Positions 29,561-39,389 of a stretch of DNA of 64,000 bases are shown piece by piece (position 1 is the stretch's first letter; each line of letters starts with the position of its first letter). The notes under the pieces were generated by a model. It was not told the DNA's origin, searched no databases, and saw only the letters and a list, made by a program, of their open reading frames with translations. Both the position numbers and the translations under genes were made by a program. This DNA comes from Lentimicrobium sp. (GTDB taxonomy: Bacteria > Bacteroidota > Bacteroidia > Bacteroidales > Lentimicrobiaceae). The stretch covers positions 1 through 64,000 of the forward strand of contig JAHYJC010000008.1 of the NCBI GenBank assembly GCA_019429275.1. Reading direction: 5' to 3'.

Positions 29561-32026
29561 TTATCTTCTGACTTTGGCACCACTCTGCTTTTCAAGCACC
29601 TCGGCCATATGATTCATAAACTTATCTATTTCCTTGTCAGTCAATGTTTTATTTTCATCCTGAAGTATAAAACTTAAGGCATAGGATTTTTTTCCTGCCT
29701 CAATCTTATCACCCTCATAAACATCAAAGAGATTAATTTTTTTAAGAAGATGTTTCCCGGTTTTAAAAGCCAGAGCTTCAAGATTGGCATATTTTACAGA
29801 TTTATCGAGTACCAGGGCAAGGTCGCGACGAACTTCAGGAAATTTGGAAACCTCGCGATAAGTAACCGTATGCTTTTTGATGACCTGCAAAAGATTATCC
29901 CAGTGAATTCCGGCATAAAAGACGGGTTGATTTATCCCGAATTGTTTCAGAAGTTTATCCTGAAGTTGTCCGATACAATATATGGCTTTGCCATTGAACT
30001 CATGAACCTCTCCGGATACAAAAAAAGGCGGAAGGTTTTCTGTCCTCTGCAATCGATTCAGTTCTATGCCGGTTTTTCTCAATGCACCGGCAACAAAGGA
30101 GTGCAATTGATAAAAATCCGATTTGCTGTCAATATTTTTCCAGCTTTCAGGAGCAGATTGTCCCGTGATAAATAAAGCAAGGATTTTCTGTTCGTGGTAG
30201 GTTTTATCTACATTGCCCTTCACTCTTTCATCTGTCAGCTCATATACAAATCCGAATTCATAAAACTTAAGGCTCAGTTGCCTGCGTTTCAGATTGTAAG
30301 CTATTGATTCCAGCCCACTGAAAAGAAGTGTCTGACGCATGACGTCAAGTTCCCGTGAAAGCGGATTCAGTATTTTTACATTCTTTTCAGGATTAAACCA
30401 GTCGCCACCTTCATAATAAGCTGAGCTGCTAAGCGAATTGGTCAGAATTTCGTTAAAGCCATTACTGCTCAGATAATCAGCCAGCATGTTTTGTACCTTT
30501 TCTTTGTCGGGGCGCTGATGATAGGAAAGGCTCGAATTTAGTTTTTCGCCGGCATTAATCTTGTTGTAGCCGTATATACGAAGAATCTCCTCAATAATGT
30601 CGGCGATTCCGGTAACATCTACCTTAAAAGGAGGCACATCCATGTCCAGCCCTTCTGCGGTTTCTTTTATGATTCCAATGCCTAAACCTCTGAGTATAAT
30701 TTTTATATCTTCAGCAGGAATTTCCTGCCCGATAAAACGGTTTACATATTCGTAAGAAAGACTGATTTTCCGATACTGAACCGGTACAGGATAAACATCC
30801 ACTAGGTCAGAAGAAATTTTTCCTCCGCAAATTTCACACATAAGCATTGCAGCTCTTTTGAGTGCTGTTACTGTAATTTCAGGATCAGTGCCACGCTCAA
30901 ACCTGAATGATGCATCTGTCTTCAGGGAGTGAAGTTTTGATGTTTTACGGACTGAAACCGGATTGAAGCAGGCACTCTCAAGAAAAACAGAGGTTGTGGA
31001 TTCGGTTACTCCTGATTTTGTGCCACCAAAAACCCCGGCAATACACATGGGCTCCTCTGCATTACAAATCATAAGATCGTCTGAACTAAGTTTGCGCTCA
31101 ACCTCATCAAGTGTAATAAAAAGAGTTCCGTCGGATAATTTTTTTACCACAACAGTATTACCTGAAATTGCAGCAGCATCAAAAGCGTGGAGCGGTTGTC
31201 CGTATTCAAACAACACGTAATTGGTAATGTCAACAACATTATTTATAGGACGCACGCCAATGGCCTTAAGACGATTGGCCAGCCATGATGGCGAAGGACC
31301 AACTTTTAACCCTGAAACTGTTAGTCCTGAATACCTGGGGCATGCCGTTGAATCTTCTACCTTAACCTGGACGGAAAGATCCTTGTTGCCAGTTTTAAAA
31401 TCACTAATATCAGGCATTTTAACTTTTGCAGGCTTTTCTTCAAGTCCGCGTGCAGTTATGGCTGCAGCAACATCTCGTGCTACTCCCAGGTGTGAGGCTG
31501 CATCGGCCCGGTTGGGTGTAAGACCTATTTCAAAAATTAAATCACTTGTAATTCCAAAATACTCTGAAGCAGGGATTCCAACCTTAACATCATCAGGTAA
31601 AACCATGATGCCATCGTGCGAATCGCCAAGGCCGAGTTCGTCTTCGGCACAAATCATTCCTTCTGAAAGCTCGCCTCGTATCTTTGATTTTTTTATTTCA
31701 AAAGACTCATCCCCCTTGTAAATCATGGTACCAATGGTTGCCACAACAACCTTTTGTCCGGCAGCCACATTGGGAGCACCACAGACGATATTCAGCAATT
31801 CCTCACCACCAATATCCACTCTGGTAAGACTTAGCTTATCGGCATTTGGGTGACGCTCACATGTAATTACTTCACCGGTTACCACACCTTTAAGCCCGCC
31901 TTTGAGAGACTCAAATTTCTCGACTGCCTCTACTTCTAGACCTATATCGGTCAATAAATGCGACAATTCTTCAATACTCAGTCTGGTATCAAGGTAATCT
32001 TTAAGCCAATTGCATGAAATCTTCAT
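29561..32026 (-). CDS. pheT: Phenylalanyl-tRNA synthetase beta subunit
   Basis: An 821-residue subunit of the alpha2-beta2 enzyme that charges tRNA-Phe. The start is placed at MKISCNWLKDYL, the conserved N-terminus; the open frame reaches 32083 without conserved sequence. Domains in order: N-terminal fold, OB-fold tRNA-binding domain (GVVTGEVITCERHPNADKLS), B3/B4 editing domain (AFDAAAISGNTVVVKK and later), B5 domain, catalytic-like core (SFRFERGTDPE), and a C-terminal anticodon-binding FDX-ACB domain (YREVSKFPEVRRDLAL). The alpha subunit gene pheS is not in the window. Confidence 0.96.
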   Translation of the reverse strand: MKISCNWLKDYLDTRLSIEELSHLLTDIGLEVEAVEKFESLKGGLKGVVTGEVITCERHPNADKLSLTRVDIGGEELLNIVCGAPNVAAGQKVVVATIGTMIYKGDESFEIKKSKIRGELSEGMICAEDELGLGDSHDGIMVLPDDVKVGIPASEYFGITSDLIFEIGLTPNRADAASHLGVARDVAAAITARGLEEKPAKVKMPDISDFKTGNKDLSVQVKVEDSTACPRYSGLTVSGLKVGPSPSWLANRLKAIGVRPINNVVDITNYVLFEYGQPLHAFDAAAISGNTVVVKKLSDGTLFITLDEVERKLSSDDLMICNAEEPMCIAGVFGGTKSGVTESTTSVFLESACFNPVSVRKTSKLHSLKTDASFRFERGTDPEITVTALKRAAMLMCEICGGKISSDLVDVYPVPVQYRKISLSYEYVNRFIGQEIPAEDIKIILRGLGIGIIKETAEGLDMDVPPFKVDVTGIADIIEEILRIYGYNKINAGEKLNSSLSYHQRPDKEKVQNMLADYLSSNGFNEILTNSLSSSAYYEGGDWFNPEKNVKILNPLSRELDVMRQTLLFSGLESIAYNLKRRQLSLKFYEFGFVYELTDERVKGNVDKTYHEQKILALFITGQSAPESWKNIDSKSDFYQLHSFVAGALRKTGIELNRLQRTENLPPFFVSGEVHEFNGKAIYCIGQLQDKLLKQFGINQPVFYAGIHWDNLLQVIKKHTVTYREVSKFPEVRRDLALVLDKSVKYANLEALAFKTGKHLLKKINLFDVYEGDKIEAGKKSYALSFILQDENKTLTDKEIDKFMNHMAEVLEKQSGAKVRR

Positions 32027-32199
32027 AGGGTAAAATTTTCTAGGCGGCAAATTTAAGGATAATTGAGGAATAAAATCGTACAAGAATGCATGCCAGCAGG
32101 ATTGGTGAATTTTGAACCCGTTGTTTGGGTTACCATAAAGCTTTTACTTCATGAAACCTTCAGTCATAGCATTGTAAAAAGTCTGATATCCGCTTACAT

Positions 32200-34296
32200 T
32201 TAACTGATTTTACCCCAATCGTACTCGCTGCGCTGAAGATATTTTACCATAGGCTGGTTTTCAGCTTTTTCGAGATGTGGATCTTCATCAAGCGTACGGT
32301 AAGCAAATTCTCTCGCTATTTTAAGCAATTTTTCATCTTTCACCAGACTGGCGAGTTTCAGACCAACAAGGCCGCTTTGCTGGGTTCCCTGCAGATCGCC
32401 CGGGCCTCTCAGGTGAAGGTCCACTTCGGCTATTTCAAAGCCATCGGTTGTGCGCACCATGGTTTCCAGGCGTTTCCGGCCATCGGAAGTGAGTTTATAA
32501 CTACTCATAAGTATGCAATGCGACTGATCGGCGCCCCGTCCCACTCTGCCCCGCAACTGATGCAACTGAGAAAGCCCGAAACGCTCAGCATTCTCAATCA
32601 CCATCACCGAAGCATTGGGCACATCAACCCCAACTTCAATAACGGTAGTGGCTACCATAATCTGAGTTTTCTTTTCGACAAAACGCTTCATCTCACTTTC
32701 CTTTTCACCCGCCTTAAGTTGCCCGTGAACAATGCTTATATGATACTGAGGGATTGGAAAATATCGCATTACATTGTCAATTCCTTCCTTCAGAGCCTGC
32801 AGTTCAAGCTTATCTGATTCATTAATGAGTGGATAAACCATGTAAACCTGGCGTCCCTGCTCAATCTGTTCCATCATAAAACGAAACACCCTAAATCTGT
32901 CCTTTTCGTAAAAATGATACGTTTTAACCGGTTTTCGTCCTGGTGGCAATTCATCGATAACCGAAATATCCAGATCACCATACAGCGTCATTGCCAGTGT
33001 TCGGGGAATAGGTGTTGCTGTCATTACAAGCACATGAGGTGGCACTTCACTCTTTTCCCAAAGTCTGGCACGCTGAGCCACACCAAAGCGATGCTGCTCA
33101 TCAATAACCACAAGGCCAAGATTGTGAAACTGCACCTTTTGCTCAAGCAAAGCATGGGTTCCTATTAAAATATGTAATTGGCCACTTTCAAGACGGTTAT
33201 GCAAATCAACCCTTGCCGCTTTGCGTGTAGAGCCCGTTAAAATTGAAACTTCTATAGGAAGACCATTCAGCATATTGCTAATGGTTTTATAATGCTGTGC
33301 TGCCAGAATTTCCGTCGGTGCCATCAGGCATGCCTGACAACCATTATCGAGAGCAATAAGCATTGACATGAGCGCTACCAGTGTTTTTCCACTGCCAACA
33401 TCGCCCTGCAAAAGCCGATTCATTTGTTTACCACTGCCCAAATCTGCCCTTATCTCCCTTACCACTTTCTTCTGTGCATTCGTCAGCTCAAAGGGGAGGT
33501 TTTTACGATAAAAGTCATTGAAATGATCGCCAATAGTTCCAAATATGCGGCTTTTAACCTTCTCCATCCGGATATACTTCAGCCTGAGAAGTTGTAACTG
33601 AATGAAAAATAATTCATCGAATTTGAGGCGCTCAAGTGCCTTTACCAATGACCTGGGATCACGGGGAAAGTGAATACTAATCAATGCTTCGGTCCTATTC
33701 ATCAGCCCAGCAGATTTAATAAGCTCCTGGCTGAGTGTTTCAGGTATAAACTTATGCACCTGGCTTATCAGAGTCCGCATGATACGAACAAAACTCTTTG
33801 GGGTAAAACCCCTGCTCTTTAATTTCTCAGAAGTTGAATAATATGGTTGAAGCGGTTCGTTCTGAACAATTAATTCCTCTTCTTCAGGTTCGATATCAGG
33901 ATGGGTAAAGTTGAAGCGCCCATTAAAAAGATTGGGTTTCCCAAAAATTATGTATTCTTTACCCAGTGCCACTTTTTCTTTGATCCATTTGATTCCCTGA
34001 AACCAGATAAGTTCAATTTCACCGGTCTGATCTTTGAATGTCATAACCAAACGGGCTGTGCGTCCGGCTCCAATGGTTTGTATTGATGTAATTTTGCCCT
34101 TTAGCTGAACCCAGGCAGCATCGGAATTGATATCACTGACATTGTAAAACTTACTCCGGTCAACATACCGGAAAGGATAATACTGCAGCATTTCGCCAAA
34201 AGTACTGACCTCAATTTCCTTTCGCAACATTTCAGCCCTGGAAGGACCAATGCCCTTCAGGTATTCAATCGGAGTGTCAAGAATATGCTGAACCAT
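32200..34296 (-). CDS. recG: ATP-dependent DNA helicase RecG
   Basis: A 698-residue superfamily 2 helicase that remodels stalled forks and branch-migrates junctions. The N-terminal wedge/OB domain (LKGIGPSRAEMLRKE, GRTARLVMTFKDQTG) precedes the motor: Walker A GDVGSGKT at 298-305, DEQH box, VMTATPIPRTLAMTLYGD, and the C-terminal QLHQLRGRVGRGADQSHC. The end has GDLQGTQQSGL, typical of RecG. It lies 173 bp before pheT on the same strand. Confidence 0.96.
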   Translation of the reverse strand: MVQHILDTPIEYLKGIGPSRAEMLRKEIEVSTFGEMLQYYPFRYVDRSKFYNVSDINSDAAWVQLKGKITSIQTIGAGRTARLVMTFKDQTGEIELIWFQGIKWIKEKVALGKEYIIFGKPNLFNGRFNFTHPDIEPEEEELIVQNEPLQPYYSTSEKLKSRGFTPKSFVRIMRTLISQVHKFIPETLSQELIKSAGLMNRTEALISIHFPRDPRSLVKALERLKFDELFFIQLQLLRLKYIRMEKVKSRIFGTIGDHFNDFYRKNLPFELTNAQKKVVREIRADLGSGKQMNRLLQGDVGSGKTLVALMSMLIALDNGCQACLMAPTEILAAQHYKTISNMLNGLPIEVSILTGSTRKAARVDLHNRLESGQLHILIGTHALLEQKVQFHNLGLVVIDEQHRFGVAQRARLWEKSEVPPHVLVMTATPIPRTLAMTLYGDLDISVIDELPPGRKPVKTYHFYEKDRFRVFRFMMEQIEQGRQVYMVYPLINESDKLELQALKEGIDNVMRYFPIPQYHISIVHGQLKAGEKESEMKRFVEKKTQIMVATTVIEVGVDVPNASVMVIENAERFGLSQLHQLRGRVGRGADQSHCILMSSYKLTSDGRKRLETMVRTTDGFEIAEVDLHLRGPGDLQGTQQSGLVGLKLASLVKDEKLLKIAREFAYRTLDEDPHLEKAENQPMVKYLQRSEYDWGKIS

Positions 34297-34361
34297 TTTA
34301 TTTCAGTTAAATCGGGTAGAACAAAGATACAATTTAACACATAAACTTTAACCAAAAACAA

Positions 34362-34388
34362 AGCGTCTTGTCGCAATGACAAGGCGCT
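34362..34388 (-). terminator. Terminator of the porP-gldKLMN operon
   Basis: An 11-bp stem (AGCGTCTTGTC with GACAAGGCGCT, one G-U type mismatch) and a 5-nt loop, followed on the minus strand by TTTGTTTTTGG. It starts 26 bp after the gldN stop codon. Confidence 0.75.
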
Positions 34389-34413
34389 CAGGTATTTCAA
34401 TTTTTTCGGATAA

Positions 34414-35271
34414 TCAGAATTCCCAGAGGTTATGTTCGAAATTAAACAGATCAGCTTTTATGCGTTCTGCTTCCATAAGGGCATCAACACCTGTTGCATA
34501 GTCCGAAATCCTTCTATCGTATACGTTGTCTTCCTTGTAGATATAGCTGGCAAACATTCTTTTCCAGAAGATATCATCATAGGTTTTACGTGCTGCGCTG
34601 TTATGTCGGTTAAAAACTTCGGCCTTGGCAAAAACCGGACGGGCTTCGGGGAAATATATCCAGAAAAGCGGATCGTAACCCCTGAAAATCCCCTTCTCGT
34701 CCATATTGTCGCGTACGGGACAAATTCCAAGAATCCTGACTTCCATAACCGAACGCTGCTTATCGAAGAACCAGTCTTCTTTTATCCTGAACCTTTTAAC
34801 ATCAGAAGGATTGAATTTCACAGAAATTATGGTATCATACCAGTCGTAAGGCGGGTAAGGTCTCTGCATGGTAGCAGAATCGCTTCTTTCGAGGCGGTTC
34901 ATAATTTCCGAATAGGTCAGAGGAACCAGAAATTCATCGGTAGTACTGGAAGCATCATATGCCGTGATGGCACCTTCCTTGAGTGCATCGAGCACAACCT
35001 GGGTAAGGCTTCTGAGATCGTTATGAGGAACCTCGGGATAATAAAACGGTTGATTCAGTTTCTCACGAAGATCAATTACACGCCAGATTCTTTTGCGCCA
35101 GACCACATCTGCCTCACGAACCCATGGATAAGTAATGGGTTTCTTTTCGAGAGTGGCGGTTTTATCATAAACACCATCGCGTGGAGGACTGTCGAGCACC
35201 TGAGCTTCAGAGGTTTTAGCAATACTGGACATTATTAATGCCAGTACAATGTAACCCAATAATTTTTTCAT
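34414..35271 (-). CDS. gldN: Type IX secretion / gliding motility protein GldN (PorN)
   Basis: A 285-residue periplasmic protein with a Sec signal peptide (about 1-23). Family knowledge: GldN/PorN joins GldK/PorK in the ring below the outer membrane and contacts GldM. It has the family-typical AITAYDASSTTDEFLVPLTYSE and the later KEDWFFDKQRSVMEVRILGICPV and DPLFWIYFPEARP. Last gene of the porP-gldK-gldL-gldM-gldN block, 122 bp after gldM and followed by an intrinsic terminator. Confidence 0.93.
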   Translation of the reverse strand: MKKLLGYIVLALIMSSIAKTSEAQVLDSPPRDGVYDKTATLEKKPITYPWVREADVVWRKRIWRVIDLREKLNQPFYYPEVPHNDLRSLTQVVLDALKEGAITAYDASSTTDEFLVPLTYSEIMNRLERSDSATMQRPYPPYDWYDTIISVKFNPSDVKRFRIKEDWFFDKQRSVMEVRILGICPVRDNMDEKGIFRGYDPLFWIYFPEARPVFAKAEVFNRHNSAARKTYDDIFWKRMFASYIYKEDNVYDRRISDYATGVDALMEAERIKADLFNFEHNLWEF

Positions 35272-35393
35272 CCGTTTACTTGCTTATTTTTAATTTTCTG
35301 AGGCGGATACAGGCTAAACATTTTTTTAAACTTCAGAGGGTTTAGAATTAAAGCCGTCTATGTTTCTTTAGCCTGAACGCAGTCAGTTGATAA

Positions 35394-36950
35394 TTATTGT
35401 ACTATAAGGCTGATGGTTCCTAACCTGCGGTTTCCATCCGGACCTTTTGCCAAAATATTCTCAAGCCATATTCTTTCGCCACGTTTCGAGTTGGAAATAA
35501 AATTCTGCATTTCCTGTGTCAGCATATTACCGTTACCAGGATACTGAATTATATCACCGCCTCGGATTCCAACAAAAGTATAGGAAACGATTTCAAAGCT
35601 CAGGTCAAAATCAAAATCATCGGGCATACGCGGAATAATTGCACGGGCAGCCAGTAACATATTTTTCTGAACCGGTCCTCCATCGGTATTGGCAATGTAT
35701 GCTTTGGGGTCTGGAACACGCTTGATTCTGAATTCTGCCGAACCCATTTTCCTTGATGTCTTACCATCGTTGTGAACTACCGAAATGGTGGCTTTATCGC
35801 CCAATGGCACTCTTACTACCCAGCCTTTGCCATCGCGGCGGACAGTGCCGGAAGTTATGGTTGGCTGAATCTGAGCTTCGGGAATACCCGAGGCAGAGAT
35901 GGAAATAGGATTATCGACATTAGCGTAAAAAACATTCATTTTGGTTGCAGCAACAGAAAGAGAAGGTGTCATAACAAAATAACTCTCTTCAAAGGAATAA
36001 TCTTTTGGCTCTCCATCGGGGCCAATTACTTTTATTGTTCCACGGTAGGTCTGAAGGCCTATTGCGCCGGCACTTGCAGTATATTTTGCAATACCACCGG
36101 ATGCGGGTATCTGCCTTCCGCCGATAAATACCTCTGGATTCTGCTTAGAGTCCAATGCAGCAACCATAATCTCAGCTTCGTAGGTATCGCCCTGGAATAC
36201 CAGTTTTGAATTAGGAATAACTTTTGGGGCTACCTGATCGAACTTATAATCATCGGCCGAAATAGAACTGTAAAGTGAAGTAACAATATCACTTTCTACG
36301 TTTCTTACATCAGCAATGAGTTTATTCAAAAAGGTAACATTAGCAGCGAGAATGACATGATAAAAGTTATGCTGCTCCCAGTTTTGTTTTTTGCCGCTGG
36401 CATCATAAAACGGACCTTCCAGATCCATTCCAATCTTTAGACTGCCCCTTTTGTTTTCATCGACCAGATTTAATACACTGGCTTTAAACTTTTCGATTTC
36501 TTTCCTTAACTCTCCTGCTTTACCTCTGGATCCATCCGGAGAACCCAGAAAAAAATAATTTGTTGAAACATCGTACTTATCGCGGGATTTAATTTTTCCA
36601 AGAGGAGTTTCACGAGCTTCCTCAATGGTTATTTTCTCTGATTTAGAAATCACTTCGTATTTAACGCCATCAATATATTTGATGATGTCATTTGAAAGTT
36701 GCCTGGCTTCCTGAGCTTTTTCCCAGAAAGGTCCGACTTTGGCTTCATTCAGCAGATGTTGCTGTTCAAATCTTGCATAGCTTTCTTCAATTTTTGATTG
36801 AAGGTTTTCGTTTGTATTGACAATACTATTATTCACCGAAACAAAAGCCTCAATAATCTCAACCGAAACGTTAAGGGCAAGCAGCGCAGTCAACACCAGG
36901 TACATCATCGCGATCATCTTTTGCCGCGGTGTCTCCTTGTATCCAGCCAT
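35394..36950 (-). CDS. gldM: Type IX secretion / gliding motor protein GldM (PorM)
   Basis: A 518-residue inner-membrane protein with one N-terminal transmembrane helix (about 12-35, MIAMMYLVLTALLALNVS) and a long periplasmic part. In the family, GldM dimers form a shaft that spans the periplasm and couples the GldL motor to the outer-membrane ring. The start MAGYKETPRQKMI is conserved. Later motifs include DLEGPFYDASGKKQNWEQH and KVIPNSKLVFQGDTYEAE. It follows gldL by 44 bp. Confidence 0.94.
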   Translation of the reverse strand: MAGYKETPRQKMIAMMYLVLTALLALNVSVEIIEAFVSVNNSIVNTNENLQSKIEESYARFEQQHLLNEAKVGPFWEKAQEARQLSNDIIKYIDGVKYEVISKSEKITIEEARETPLGKIKSRDKYDVSTNYFFLGSPDGSRGKAGELRKEIEKFKASVLNLVDENKRGSLKIGMDLEGPFYDASGKKQNWEQHNFYHVILAANVTFLNKLIADVRNVESDIVTSLYSSISADDYKFDQVAPKVIPNSKLVFQGDTYEAEIMVAALDSKQNPEVFIGGRQIPASGGIAKYTASAGAIGLQTYRGTIKVIGPDGEPKDYSFEESYFVMTPSLSVAATKMNVFYANVDNPISISASGIPEAQIQPTITSGTVRRDGKGWVVRVPLGDKATISVVHNDGKTSRKMGSAEFRIKRVPDPKAYIANTDGGPVQKNMLLAARAIIPRMPDDFDFDLSFEIVSYTFVGIRGGDIIQYPGNGNMLTQEMQNFISNSKRGERIWLENILAKGPDGNRRLGTISLIVQ

Positions 36951-36994
36951 ATTATTATTTTAATGTAATGTTATAGATTCAGTTTAAATTTGCC

Positions 36995-37843
36995 TTATCT
37001 CACGTTCATTGCAGCAAGCATGTTGCCATAAACGTTGTTGAGAGCAGCAACCTTCTTGGTTAAGGCATCAAGTTCCTGCCTGTACTTGCCCATATCTTCA
37101 CTTGAACTGTTGATATTGGCAAGATATTGCGAGATACCGGTATGCAGTTTATTAGTATCTTCAAGGTGTGCATTGGAAGTTTTCAGCTGAAGTTCGTAAA
37201 CACTATTTAGGGCAGCAAGATTGTTGCCGATTTTTTGCAGCTGCTCACTGTATGTCCTGTTGTCAAGTCCTGAAAAATCAAATTTTTCAACCGACTTAGC
37301 CAATGATTGAGCTGTTTGCTGATAGGCTGAAGCCAGTTGTCCGGTTGACTCGTTGGCTTTGGCAACATTGAGTGAAAGCTCATTTACTGATTTTGCAGCA
37401 TTGCTCAGGTTTCGGGTATATTCGTTGGTAGCAACGGCTGCACTCGAAAGGTCTGACATTTTGCTTGCATTTTCGCTGAGGCTTCGAAGTCCTGCTCCAA
37501 GGCTCTGTATCAATTCAGGACCTATTTTGGCTTTTTCAAGCATATTATCAAGCTCCTGAGTTGGGGTTTTGCCTGATTTAGGACTCTCACCACCGCCATG
37601 ATACATGCCTGCAAGTTCCGGGTAAACCAAACTCCAGTCAGGCTCAACGTGTGGAGGTTCAAAAGCAGAAAAGAAGAAAATGAGGGCTTCAGTTCCCAAA
37701 CCGACGATAAGCATTTCGTTGGCACCTGTATAGTGATTGATTTTAAAAAGTGCTCCAAGAATAACCACAGCAGCGCCCCATCCATATAGTTTGGCCATAA
37801 AGTTCCTGAATGCTTTCCCTCTGACTAAATTATTCAATCCCAT
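36995..37843 (-). CDS. gldL: Type IX secretion / gliding motor protein GldL (PorL)
   Basis: A 282-residue inner-membrane protein with two N-terminal transmembrane helices (about 19-38 and 43-62) and a long cytoplasmic coiled coil. Family knowledge: GldL with GldM is the proton-driven rotary motor. Lys34 in GALFKINH and Glu52 in GLGTEALIF align with the key Lys27 and Glu49 of the Flavobacterium johnsoniae protein, with a shorter loop between the helices. The cytoplasmic tail is longer than in F. johnsoniae and closer in length to PorL. It lies 75 bp after gldK. Confidence 0.94.
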   Translation of the reverse strand: MGLNNLVRGKAFRNFMAKLYGWGAAVVILGALFKINHYTGANEMLIVGLGTEALIFFFSAFEPPHVEPDWSLVYPELAGMYHGGGESPKSGKTPTQELDNMLEKAKIGPELIQSLGAGLRSLSENASKMSDLSSAAVATNEYTRNLSNAAKSVNELSLNVAKANESTGQLASAYQQTAQSLAKSVEKFDFSGLDNRTYSEQLQKIGNNLAALNSVYELQLKTSNAHLEDTNKLHTGISQYLANINSSSEDMGKYRQELDALTKKVAALNNVYGNMLAAMNVR

Positions 37844-37918
37844 GATAGTAAAGTGTTAATTGTTGAGTGATGAAAAGTTTGTTATTAATCTCGGATTAAT
37901 ATAAAAAACAAGTCCGTT

Positions 37919-39274
37919 TTAGTTATAAATTTTTGATGCTCTGGCCGGATTATCATCTTTTTGACGACCCATATAATTCTGAACACAACGGAAACCGATA
38001 TAAGATTTGGCTGTATCCTGAAATTCATAGGCACGTGAATTAACCTGCAGGTAATAGGAAATATCCTTCCATGAACCACCACGAACAACTTTTCTTTTCA
38101 AAGCAGGTGGATCACTGTCCTTGGCATTGTAACTGTAGGCAGGATTCATGTCCCAGGTAAAATGGTAAGCACTCTCATCGTATGCATCGTTGGTCCATTC
38201 AGCAACATTACCTGACATATCATACAATCCGAAATCGTTGGCGGGATAATGGGCAACAATTACCGGAGTAAGGCCTCCATCATCAACATAGTTACCACGT
38301 AAAGGTTTGAAGTTGGCAAGAAAACATCCATGGTCGTTGCGGGTGTAAGGGCCACCCCAGGGATAGGGACTAAAAGAATTGCCACCACGAGCAGCCCATT
38401 CCCATTCAGCTTCAGTTGGAAGCCTGAATTCATTCACCAAAGCATTGCCTTTGCTACTGAGGTAGGCACGCAACAACTCTGTTCGCCAGATGCTGAATGC
38501 TTTGGCCTGTTTCCAGTTTACACCAACAACCGGATAATTATCATAAGCCGGATGCCAGAAGTAGCGTTCGGTCATAGGATCGTTGTAGGAATAGGCATAA
38601 TCATGAATCCACGCAAGTGTATCAGGGTAAACGTTGATTATTTCTTTTCTGACGTAGAGTGAGCGGTCTTTCAATCCCTGTGGACGATTGGCAAGCCCTG
38701 CATTAACCGGATCTCCTCCTGAATAGTCTTTTCCGGCTGCTGCTTTAAAGTCAACCCAGTAATATTCGTAAAAAAGTTTACGGGTGTCTATCTCTTTGCG
38801 ACGGAAATAACGTTCGTGCTCTGGCAGGAACATATCTTCAAGTGCTTCGCGCTCTTCTTCTCCATTCCATTTGATATCAGTTTTCCAATTAAGAAACGGT
38901 GGATCGTAGGTTTCACCTGTTTTTTTGTTCTCTTCAACCAGATAATTCTCTGGTTTTACCTCTCCAAGTTTGCGGCGGGCGATAGAATCTCTGACCCAAA
39001 AAACGAATTGGCGGTATTCATTATTGGTAATTTCTGTTTCATCCATATAGAAAGCACTCACCGAAACTGTCCGCGGATCATTTATGTGCGCATAGGGAAC
39101 ATCCTGATCCCCAACACCCATGGTAAAACTTCCCATTGGTATGTAGGCCATCCCAAATGGATCGGGCTGATAAAATTTTTCACGCTTTGATACACCAACG
39201 AGTTCGCCATTTCCTGAATTTCCACAGCTACTCAGGATTAGGGCAGCAATGATGTAGTTGAAGAGTCTTTTCAT
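37919..39274 (-). CDS. gldK: Type IX secretion / gliding lipoprotein GldK (PorK)
   Basis: A 451-residue outer-membrane lipoprotein with lipobox LILSSC (Cys17). The fold is of the formylglycine-generating enzyme/sulfatase-modifying factor type, with YIPMGSFTMGVGDQDVPYAH near the N-terminus and LPTEAEWEWAARGG, YDMSGNVAEWTNDAYD and VRGGSWKD toward the C-terminus. In GldK/PorK the fold is structural, forming the periplasmic ring with GldN. Second gene of the operon, after porP. Confidence 0.94.
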   Translation of the reverse strand: MKRLFNYIIAALILSSCGNSGNGELVGVSKREKFYQPDPFGMAYIPMGSFTMGVGDQDVPYAHINDPRTVSVSAFYMDETEITNNEYRQFVFWVRDSIARRKLGEVKPENYLVEENKKTGETYDPPFLNWKTDIKWNGEEEREALEDMFLPEHERYFRRKEIDTRKLFYEYYWVDFKAAAGKDYSGGDPVNAGLANRPQGLKDRSLYVRKEIINVYPDTLAWIHDYAYSYNDPMTERYFWHPAYDNYPVVGVNWKQAKAFSIWRTELLRAYLSSKGNALVNEFRLPTEAEWEWAARGGNSFSPYPWGGPYTRNDHGCFLANFKPLRGNYVDDGGLTPVIVAHYPANDFGLYDMSGNVAEWTNDAYDESAYHFTWDMNPAYSYNAKDSDPPALKRKVVRGGSWKDISYYLQVNSRAYEFQDTAKSYIGFRCVQNYMGRQKDDNPARASKIYN

Positions 39275-39389
39275 GTTTGTTCCTGATTTTAATGCAAATA
39301 ACGGCTGTTAGATCTAATTATTATTTAATCCTCCGTTTTTTTAGAACGACAAAAATAACAATATAATTTCTTTCACGACAAATTTATTA

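Noticed and set aside
31221-31721. 166-codon plus-strand frame opposite pheT
   Set aside because: Antisense to the conserved tRNA-binding and editing region of PheT; low-complexity serine/proline-rich translation.
32275-32817. 180-codon plus-strand frame opposite recG
   Set aside because: Antisense to conserved RecG helicase motifs, with no recognisable protein features.
34432-35238. 268-codon plus-strand frame opposite gldN
   Set aside because: It lies antisense to a gene with clear GldN motifs and its translation shows no domain or signal; a shadow frame.
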